Below are positions 18,797-25,824 of a stretch of DNA of 64,000 nt, one piece after another (position 1 is the first letter of the stretch; each line of letters begins with the position of its first letter). Below the pieces are notes generated by a model. It had not been told where the DNA came from. It worked only from the letters and a program-made list of their open reading frames with translations, and ran no database searches. The DNA is taken from the NCBI RefSeq assembly GCF_001517085.1, contig NZ_LRAC01000163.1, positions 62,001 to 126,000 on the forward strand, given 5' to 3'. A program made the translations under genes and the position numbers. This DNA comes from Paenibacillus sp. DMB5 (lineage in GTDB: Bacteria; Bacillota; Bacilli; Paenibacillales; Paenibacillaceae).

Positions 18797-21157
18797 TCAA
18801 CTGTCCTGCTCGATCAATTGAATCCATTCATTATATTCATTCTGCAGCTTGGCATATTCCGCCTGAAGCTCACGGTGTTCCTTGGCCAGCTTGTCCAGCT
18901 CGCCCTCTCTGAGCTCGAACTGCGCCTGCATCAGCCGGAGCTGGCTCTGGGCCAGTTCAAAATGCTCCCCGATCTCATCCAGCTGCTGCTGCGCTTCACG
19001 CTGTTTCTCGCTTAACGCTTTGGTCTGTGCCTCTGCCTCCCCGGCTTCCTGCTGCCAGATCTCGATTTCCTCGCGCAGAGCGGCTTCCGTTCCGCTCCAC
19101 TGGGCTTCCCGCTGCCGCAGCTCTTCATACTGCTGCTTCCAGGACGCTTCAGTCTCGCGTGCCTCACGGATGGCTTCCTCCTGCCCGGCAGCTGCCGCTG
19201 CAGCTTCACGGGCAGCCTCGGACAGCTCTTCAAAGCGCCGTGCGGTTTCCTCGGTTTCGGCCTCCAGCAGGTTGTATCTTTCCTCCAGCTGCTCTTTGTC
19301 CTGCAGCAGGTCGTCATACTGTGCGATCAAGTCCTCGTACCGGCTGCGCAAAGCCGCAAGCTGCTTGCGTACTTCCGCCGCGTCTTCACGCTGTGCGGAA
19401 GACTCAAGCTCGGCTTCCGACCGCAGGCCGGCCTCGCGTTCAAGCTTCTGCTGCATTTCCAGAGCCTGGCTGCGCAGAGCTTCTATCCCGCGCTGCAGCG
19501 AATCTGCCCGCTCTTCCGCTTCCAGCAGGCTCATCTCTAGTTCGCCGATATCTGCCATATGCTTATCGGCAAGCTCCTGCCAGTTCCGCGCCTCTGCTTC
19601 GGTACGGGCAAGCTCATCCTGCAGACGGCTCTGCTCAGCTCCGGCTCTTCCGAGTTCGCTGCGCAGCTCCGCTGCTTCACTGCCTGCCTGCTCATTACGC
19701 TGGCGCAGCTCTTCCAGCTCGTCGCTCAGCAGCGTCTGCAGCTCTGCGGACGACTGCAGTTCCCTGCGAGCCTCGCCGAGCGCGGCTTCCTTCTCCTGCA
19801 GCAGACTGCGCAGCTCTGCTGCCTCTTGGCCTGCCTGCTCAAATTGCTGGCGCAGACCAGCTGAGTCCCTCTGCTCCTGCTCATGGCGCTGACGCAGCTC
19901 TTCCAGCTCCGCGTTGACCAGCTCCGCAAGCTCAGTTGCCGACTGCAGCTCTTCCCCGGAGCGGCTCAGCCGCTCCTCTGCCGACTGCAGGGCATCCCTG
20001 AGTCCGGCCGCATCGTTCTGCGTCTCATCATAACGCTGATGCAGCTCTTCCAGCTGCCCGTTCAGCAGCGCAAGCTGCTCGGCTGAAGTCCGCTGCTCCT
20101 CGGCGAGCTTCTCTCCCCGGGCAACTGCCGCTTCATACTCGGCCTGCAGACTCTGACGGGCATCGCGTTCACTCTTTAGCCCTGCTTCGGCTGCACGCAG
20201 CCGTGACTGAAGCTGTCCCGTACCTCCGCGCAGCTCATTAAGCTGCTTGTCCAGCTCCTGAAGCTGCTGCTTGTGGCGGTGCTCCTGCGTGCCCTGGGAC
20301 TGCCGGAGCTCCTTGTTCTTGGCCTGCTCCTTCTGTAGTGCTTCCCGCTCCCCGCTGAGCTCCTTCTCAAGCGCTGCCTTGGTATCTGCAAGCTCCTTGC
20401 TGAGCACGGTGCGGATCTCTACAACTTCCCCGCCGAGCGATTCCCGGGTCTGTGCCAGCTCCTGTTCCAGCTGAGACAGCGTTTCCGCTTTCTCCTGGAG
20501 CAGTGTCTCACGGAGGTTGTTCAGCTCCTCTGCATGCGCCGCCCTCAATTCGTCAAGCTGCTGAATGCGTGCCTCATCAAGTGCCGCCAGCTCCTGCCTG
20601 TGGCCATCGCGGCTTACAGCCTGCTCCTGCTCATAGACCTTGCGCAGCTCCTGCAGCTCCGCCTCGCGGGCCTGCAGCTCTTCTGCAAGCATCTCCCGGG
20701 CAGCTGCCGCCGCCTGTTCCGCCTGCTGCAGCTGCTCGGCATGAGCCTTACGTTCCTGCTCCAGGTTATCCAGGTGACGCTTGCGTTCCTCTTCAGCTTC
20801 AGCGACCAGCCGGGCGGCTTCCGCCTTGGCCGACTCCCTTAGCCGTTCATATTCTTCCTGCCGTTCGCGCTGGACTTCCAGAAGGCGTGACACCTCTACC
20901 CGCAGTTCGGTGCGCTCTCCGGTAAGCATATTTAGTTCATTTTTGAAGTCCTGAACCTGGATGGCCTGCTCTGCCATATGTACGGCTGCAAGCACCGCGA
21001 TCCGCGGGGTATCCAGTCTGGAATGGGATTTTGAAATAGCGTGCATATGCTCGTCCACATAACGGGCGACTTGTTTCATATATTCACTGCTGCTTCCGAC
21101 TAATTTATAGGAAGTTCCATATATCTCCACGGCGACACGGGTCCGGTCCATAGCCAC
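18797..21157 (-). CDS. zapA: ZapA domain fused to a giant coiled coil
   Basis: Residues 1-90 are a ZapA domain: VEIYGTSYKLVGSSSEYMKQ, then VARYVDEHMHAI and RLDTPRIAVLAAVHMAEQ. These align with B. subtilis ZapA (VDIYGQQYTIVG, LDTTKLAVLTAV), which bundles FtsZ at midcell. Typical ZapA ends at about 85 residues; here almost 700 residues of continuous Glu/Gln/Ala/Leu/Arg-rich coiled coil follow with no other domain, for about 786 in all. AAAGGAGGG lies 8 bases before the GTG at 21157; the ATG at 21151 is an alternative. Position between pheT and mutS2 matches zapA in B. subtilis, supporting orthology. The long rod is probably a spacer or scaffold at the division ring, which is an inference. Confidence 0.85.
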   Translation of the reverse strand: MAMDRTRVAVEIYGTSYKLVGSSSEYMKQVARYVDEHMHAISKSHSRLDTPRIAVLAAVHMAEQAIQVQDFKNELNMLTGERTELRVEVSRLLEVQRERQEEYERLRESAKAEAARLVAEAEEERKRHLDNLEQERKAHAEQLQQAEQAAAAAREMLAEELQAREAELQELRKVYEQEQAVSRDGHRQELAALDEARIQQLDELRAAHAEELNNLRETLLQEKAETLSQLEQELAQTRESLGGEVVEIRTVLSKELADTKAALEKELSGEREALQKEQAKNKELRQSQGTQEHRHKQQLQELDKQLNELRGGTGQLQSRLRAAEAGLKSERDARQSLQAEYEAAVARGEKLAEEQRTSAEQLALLNGQLEELHQRYDETQNDAAGLRDALQSAEERLSRSGEELQSATELAELVNAELEELRQRHEQEQRDSAGLRQQFEQAGQEAAELRSLLQEKEAALGEARRELQSSAELQTLLSDELEELRQRNEQAGSEAAELRSELGRAGAEQSRLQDELARTEAEARNWQELADKHMADIGELEMSLLEAEERADSLQRGIEALRSQALEMQQKLEREAGLRSEAELESSAQREDAAEVRKQLAALRSRYEDLIAQYDDLLQDKEQLEERYNLLEAETEETARRFEELSEAAREAAAAAAGQEEAIREARETEASWKQQYEELRQREAQWSGTEAALREEIEIWQQEAGEAEAQTKALSEKQREAQQQLDEIGEHFELAQSQLRLMQAQFELREGELDKLAKEHRELQAEYAKLQNEYNEWIQLIEQDS

Positions 21158-21362
21158 AGTTGTGCCCTCCTTTGTATGTGTGCGGATTCTAAGCTGATTG
21201 CCCTGCTCCTATTGTATCGTGATTTCTGGACATTTGGCAAAACAACCGTCTTATTGGATAAATTCTGCCGGTACCCCGCACTTTTGTACTCAAAGATGTG
21301 TATAGGAAAAGCCGCGCGAATCCCGGTCTAATTGGATTCGCTGCGGCTTTGCACAATTCCTG

Positions 21363-23807
21363 CTACTTTCTTAATTCTGCACCAAAAGTTTGCTGAAGTG
21401 CGGAAACGACCTTTTCGTGCACTTCCGATACTTCTTCATCCGTCAGTGTATGCTCTGTATGGCGGTACAGGAGGGAGATGGCCACGCTCTTTTTGCCGCT
21501 CTCCATTTTACCGCCGGTATAGACATCGAACACCTGTACGTTCTGCAGCAGCGTTCCGCCGTTCTCACGGATAACGTCCAGCAGATGGCCGGCAGGAACA
21601 GCCTCATCGACAACAACGGCAATATCCCGCTCCATTCCCGGGAAGCGCTGCAGTTCACTGTACTGCAGATTAGTCCGGGCGTTGTCATACAGCGGCTGCA
21701 GCAGCAGCTCAGCAACATAGGTATCCTCAAGGTCAAGCTTGTGCTGCAGTTCCGGATGAAGCTGGCCCATTGTGCCAATCAGCGTACGTCCTGCTCCTTC
21801 AAGCAGATAAATGGAAGCGGAACGGCCCGGATGATAGTCCTGCGGCGCATTGCCTTCATATACAATACGTCCGGTGAGTCCAAGATAAGCAAATACGCTC
21901 TCCAGCGCTCCCTTGAGATCGAAGAAATCAACAGGTTCAGCCGTTATATTCCACTGTTTGGCTGTACGGGTTCCGCTCAGCAGCAGCCCCAGTACCGGCA
22001 GCTCACGCGGCTGGCGGGTAAGCTGTTCTTCGTCAGTGAAGAACACATTGCCGATCTCGAACAGCGCCAGATCGCTCTGCCGGCGGTTCGTATTATAGAG
22101 GGCAATATCCAGCAGCTGCGGCAGCAGGCTGGTGCGCAGCACACTGCGCTCCTCGCTCATCGGCATTGCCAGCTTCACAGCCTGCTCGCCTGCGGAGAAC
22201 GAAGGGAACAGCTTGCTCTGCTCCGGCTGGATGAAGGAATAGCCCATTACTTCCTGGTATCCGCCAAGAGCCAGCATACGGCGCAGTTCACGGCGTACGG
22301 ATTGCTTGTGTGTCAGTGCCCCCGGAGTCGTAACCCCTTCAATCAGGGTTGTCGGAATATTATCATAGCCGTACAAACGGGCTACCTCTTCAATCAGGTC
22401 CACATCATAGCTGATGTCTCCGCGCCGGGAAGGCACCTGTACTTCAATCAGTCCTTGCGCGGCATCGCCGCACTTGAAGCTCAGTCGTCCGAACAGGGTC
22501 TTTACCTCAAGGAGTGAAAGCTCTGTACCCAGATAGTCGTTCAGCTTCTCAAGCGAGAGCGTCAAGATCTTCTCCGGAGCAGAATCGCTGCCTGCCTGCA
22601 CAATGCCTTCATGCACTGCGCCGCCTGCATAACGGGCGATCAGGGCTGCGGCGCGGTTCAGTGCCGGAATGACCGCTTTCGGATCAACCTGCTTCTCGAA
22701 GCGCAGGGAGGCTTCCGAGCGCAGGCCGAGCTGGCGGGAAGTTTTGCGTACGGTGCCGCCTTCAAATCTGGCCGACTCCAGAACGATATTAACGGTCTCT
22801 GCCGTTACTTCTGTGTCCAGTCCGCCCATTACACCTGCCAGGGCTACCGATTTGGCTCCATCGGCAATGACCAGCATTTGCGGCTCCAGCTTGCGCTCCT
22901 GGCCGTCAAGGGTGGTCAGCACTTCGCCTTCACGGGCAAAGCGTACTCCCAGCACGCCGCCTTCCACTTTATCACCGTCAAAGGCATGCAGCGGCTGGCC
23001 GTATTCCAGCATTACGTAATTTGTAATGTCAACGATGTTGTTGATCGGGCGCACTCCTGCAGCCATCAGGCGGTTCTGAATCCACAGCGGCGATGGAGCA
23101 GGCTTCACTCCGGAGATATAACGCACCGCATAGTGGCTGCAGAATTCCTCGTTCTCGATCTGGACGGAAATGGAGTCGGACGCTTTGCCTCCTGCTTCAA
23201 CCAGCTCCGCAGCCGGATCTGGCAGCTTCAGGTCACGGGCCAGAATGGCGCTCACTTCATACGCTGCACCAATCATGCTGAGACAGTCGGAGCGGTTCGG
23301 TGTCAGGTCAAATTCCAGAATCTCGTCGTTCAGGCCGAGCACCTTCAGGATATCCTGGCCGACTTCCGTGTTCTCCGGCAGCACCAGAATGCCTTCCTGC
23401 AGCTCTTTCGGCAGCAGCTTGTCGTTCAGGCCCAGCTCTTTGGCCGAGCAGATCATGCCCTGTGACAGAACGCCGCGCAGCTTCGCCTTCTTGATCTCCA
23501 GACCCGGCAGCTTGGCGCCAACGAGGGCAACGGGAACCTTCTGGCCGGCGGCCACGTTCTTCGCTCCGCAGACGATCTGCAGGTCTTCGCCTTGTCCGGC
23601 ATCAACGATACACACGTTCAGCTTGTCGGCATCCGGGTGCTTTTCTTTGGATTTTACATATCCGGTTACAATGCCGGACAGTCCTTTGTTGCGGCGCTCC
23701 ACGCCGTCAATCTCAATGCCTGCAGTAGTAATTTTGTCCGCCAGCTCTTCAGCGGTTACTCCCTCTAACGATATATAATCGGTCAGCCATCCGGTTGATA
23801 CTTTCAT
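21363..23807 (-). CDS. pheT: Phenylalanyl-tRNA synthetase beta subunit
   Basis: The beta subunit of the cytoplasmic (alpha-beta)2 enzyme that charges tRNA-Phe. The 814 residues match the family. In order: an EMAPII-like tRNA-binding domain (about 40-150, with KHPDADKLNVCIVD), the B3/B4 editing domain (about 210-380), the B5 domain, the catalytic-like core (RSVLRTSLLPQLLD) and the C-terminal ferredoxin-fold anticodon-binding domain (from about 720, RFPGMERDIAVVVDEAVPAG). AAGGAAG precedes the ATG. Unusually, about 357 bases separate it from pheS, including a palindromic element, yet expression presumably still depends on the pheS T-box promoter. Confidence 0.97.
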   Translation of the reverse strand: MKVSTGWLTDYISLEGVTAEELADKITTAGIEIDGVERRNKGLSGIVTGYVKSKEKHPDADKLNVCIVDAGQGEDLQIVCGAKNVAAGQKVPVALVGAKLPGLEIKKAKLRGVLSQGMICSAKELGLNDKLLPKELQEGILVLPENTEVGQDILKVLGLNDEILEFDLTPNRSDCLSMIGAAYEVSAILARDLKLPDPAAELVEAGGKASDSISVQIENEEFCSHYAVRYISGVKPAPSPLWIQNRLMAAGVRPINNIVDITNYVMLEYGQPLHAFDGDKVEGGVLGVRFAREGEVLTTLDGQERKLEPQMLVIADGAKSVALAGVMGGLDTEVTAETVNIVLESARFEGGTVRKTSRQLGLRSEASLRFEKQVDPKAVIPALNRAAALIARYAGGAVHEGIVQAGSDSAPEKILTLSLEKLNDYLGTELSLLEVKTLFGRLSFKCGDAAQGLIEVQVPSRRGDISYDVDLIEEVARLYGYDNIPTTLIEGVTTPGALTHKQSVRRELRRMLALGGYQEVMGYSFIQPEQSKLFPSFSAGEQAVKLAMPMSEERSVLRTSLLPQLLDIALYNTNRRQSDLALFEIGNVFFTDEEQLTRQPRELPVLGLLLSGTRTAKQWNITAEPVDFFDLKGALESVFAYLGLTGRIVYEGNAPQDYHPGRSASIYLLEGAGRTLIGTMGQLHPELQHKLDLEDTYVAELLLQPLYDNARTNLQYSELQRFPGMERDIAVVVDEAVPAGHLLDVIRENGGTLLQNVQVFDVYTGGKMESGKKSVAISLLYRHTEHTLTDEEVSEVHEKVVSALQQTFGAELRK

Positions 23808-23927
23808 GTCCGCTCACTTCCTTTTGTTTCAGATGTATTTATCTACCTGCCGGTTCTGCTTACTGAAGATGTTTAAAAATATAGCCGAACCAGTAATACT
23901 CAATTTCGGGATAGCCGTGACTCCAGA

Positions 23928-24079
23928 GAATGTTTGGACTCCGGCCGCTGTTGTCTTCAGATTTCCTGATTAGAACCGCTATTCGCGGTCGAAATCTGAA
24001 GACAGCATATGCTTCCGTAGCGAGCTTTTCTGCGAAAAGCTTTCAGGCGGTCGCTGACGCTCCTCCAGTTCCAAAATTC
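23928..24079. repeat. Palindromic MITE-like element between pheS and pheT
   Basis: About 150 bases of nested inverted repeats. Imperfect ends (GAATGTTTGGACTCCGG on the left against GAATTTTGGAACTGGAG on the opposite strand at the right) enclose two hairpins. The first is a 14-bp perfect stem, TGTCTTCAGATTTC/GAAATCTGAAGACA, at 23952-24004, with a small inner hairpin. The second, GCTTTTC/GAAAAGC, is at 24023-24041. It encodes no protein. The architecture suggests a dispersed intergenic repeat; copy number cannot be judged here. Confidence 0.6.
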
Positions 24080-24164
24080 CCTTCCGTCACTTTCCCCTTA
24101 ATTTTAATTTCAAGTTCAACCTATCTAATTAAATAATCTTCTTCTGCCGCAACCCGCCAAAAAT

Positions 24165-25199
24165 CTAAATCCCCTTGAACTGCTTCACAAAGCCCATATC
24201 GTTGGTGTAGAAGTAGCGGATGTCGTCGATTCCGTACTTCAGCATCGCGATCCGTTCCACTCCCATACCGAAAGCGAAGCCGCTGTATTTCTCAGGGTCG
24301 TAGCCGCCCATTCTCAGCACGTTCGGGTGTACCATACCTGCGCCGAGAATCTCCAGCCAGCCGCTCTGCTTGCACAGACGGCAGCCGTCGCCGCCGCATT
24401 TGAAGCAGCTGACATCGACCTCAACGCTCGGCTCGGTGAACGGGAAGAAGCTGGGACGCAGGCGGATGCCTGTAGCCGGCCCGAACATTTCCTTCACGAA
24501 CTGGTTCAGCGTTCCCTTGAGGTCGCTCATACGGATTTTGCTGCCGATGACAAGACCTTCAATCTGGTGGAACTGGAAGGAGTGGGTCGCATCGTCATCA
24601 TCACGGCGGTACACTTTGCCGGGACAGATGATTTTGACCGGAGTTTCGCCCTTCATCGCCTGCATGGTGCGGACCTGTACCGGAGAGGTCTGGGTACGCA
24701 TGAGCAGGTCCTCTGTTAAATAGAAGGAATCCTGCATGTCGCGCGCCGGGTGGTTCTTGGGCAGATTCAGCGCTTCGAAGTTGTAGTAGTCTGTTTCTAC
24801 CTCCGGACCTTCAGCGACCTTGTATCCCATGCCGATGAAAATATCCTCGATCTCCTGAACAACCCGGTTCAGCGGATGAATGCCGCCCTGCGGCAGAGTG
24901 CGGCCCGGCAGGGTAACGTCTACCTTTTCAGCCTGCAGACGGTTCAGCGTCTCCTGCTGCTGGAAGGCCTCCTGCTTGGCTGTAATAATCTCTTCAATGG
25001 CGCTGCGCACCAGGTTCGCCACCTGGCCGATCACTGGCCGCTCCTCGGCGCTCAGTCCTCCCATTCCGCGCAGAACCTCAGTCAGCTCACCCTTCTTGCC
25101 CAGATATTTGACACGCAAATCATTCAGCGCCTGCGGATCGGTAACCTCCTGCAGCTTAGCCAAGGCCTCGACCTTCAATGCTTCCAGCTTTTCTTTCAT
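24165..25199 (-). CDS. pheS: Phenylalanyl-tRNA synthetase alpha subunit
   Basis: The catalytic class II subunit of phenylalanyl-tRNA synthetase. An N-terminal coiled-coil tRNA arm (about 1-90) precedes the catalytic domain. The family landmarks are HPARDMQDSFYL, the motif 2 loop ICPGKVYRRDDDDATHSFQF, the Phe-pocket region PFTEPSVEVDVSCF and motif 3 GFAFGMGVERIAMLKYGIDD. A CxxC pair (CGGDGCRLC) is present as in other Bacilli. I use ATG 25199, about 10 bases after AAAGGGGG; the upstream GTG at 25208 is too near. It is the first gene behind a T-box leader. Confidence 0.97.
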   Translation of the reverse strand: MKEKLEALKVEALAKLQEVTDPQALNDLRVKYLGKKGELTEVLRGMGGLSAEERPVIGQVANLVRSAIEEIITAKQEAFQQQETLNRLQAEKVDVTLPGRTLPQGGIHPLNRVVQEIEDIFIGMGYKVAEGPEVETDYYNFEALNLPKNHPARDMQDSFYLTEDLLMRTQTSPVQVRTMQAMKGETPVKIICPGKVYRRDDDDATHSFQFHQIEGLVIGSKIRMSDLKGTLNQFVKEMFGPATGIRLRPSFFPFTEPSVEVDVSCFKCGGDGCRLCKQSGWLEILGAGMVHPNVLRMGGYDPEKYSGFAFGMGVERIAMLKYGIDDIRYFYTNDMGFVKQFKGI

Positions 25200-25273
25200 G
25201 GCATGCACTGCCCCCTTTAATCATCGTATTGTACATGTTGAACCGGCTTCCATTCTAAACAGGACCGGATCAA

Positions 25274-25600
25274 CAAAAAAAGGCCTTTTCTCCCGGAAAG
25301 GGACGAAAAGACCGTGGTACCACCCTTGTTAGACAAGCTGCACCATATCCCTTTAAGAGAGGTATTCCCTCTTACGGCATGGTAAAGACATGTCTCACTT
25401 TAACAGAAATAACGGTCTGCGGCCGGTATCCCCTACTGAATGAAATTCAGGGAACTGCTCCGGAGTGAACTTCGGCAGCTCTGCTCTCCCAGAAACGCTC
25501 TCAATCTCCGGCGTCTCCTCCCTGTTGGCCAGGCACTGCGTACTTGTCTCCATCACTGCATTTGTACAGATTATACGTATTCATCTTCATAAAGATATGC
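25274..25600 (-). promoter_or_regulatory. T-box riboswitch leader of pheS
   Basis: The minus-strand leader contains the T-box core AAGGGTGGTACCACGG (complement of about 25312-25327). An intrinsic terminator follows: a stem around CTTTTCGTCCC/GGGAGAAAAGG and a T-run opposite 25275-25281. Upstream structured sequence with AGTA-like and GNTG-like elements forms stem I. Uncharged tRNA pairing to the TGG bulge would block the terminator and raise pheST expression. A TTC triplet inside CCTGAAT-TTC-ATTCAG (about 25434-25450) is a candidate Phe specifier; its placement is tentative. Confidence 0.9.
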
Positions 25601-25606
25601 CTCAAT

Positions 25607-25635
25607 AGTATAAGCAAAAATATGACTTTTGACAA
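25607..25635 (-). promoter_or_regulatory. Sigma-A promoter of the pheS T-box transcript
   Basis: On the minus strand, -35 TTGTCA (25630-25635) and -10 TATACT (25607-25612) are separated by exactly 17 bases, putting the start near 25600, just before the T-box structure. A second TATAAT at 25570-25575 lacks a matching -35. Confidence 0.7.
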
Positions 25636-25711
25636 GCGAATCTAAAATTAGGCAAATTTTTATCTGATTTTAATCTTCCTTTAAGTTTCAAAAAGCTTTT
25701 GCCGGTTTTTT

Positions 25712-25729
25712 TTCAGCGGACATTCAGCG
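25712..25729 (+). promoter_or_regulatory. 11-bp-spaced direct repeat, possible regulator site
   Basis: TTCAGCG occurs at 25712-25718 and again at 25723-25729, exactly one helical turn apart, upstream of the secreted-protein operon. Tandem repeats with 11-bp period are typical of OmpR/PhoB-type binding sites. The regulator is unknown. Confidence 0.35.
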
Positions 25730-25824
25730 AATCTTGATATTTTTCCTAATTAGTAAGGCCGGGCTAACCTGTTTTTTCCTGCAAAAAAAGGATAGTGCCG
25801 GTTTTTAAACAGGGAGGGAAATTC

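Noticed and set aside
18882..19892. Ser- and Cys-rich open frame of 336 codons opposite the ZapA fusion
   Set aside because: It mirrors the Glu/Gln/Ala coiled-coil codons on the other strand and has no start signal or family features.
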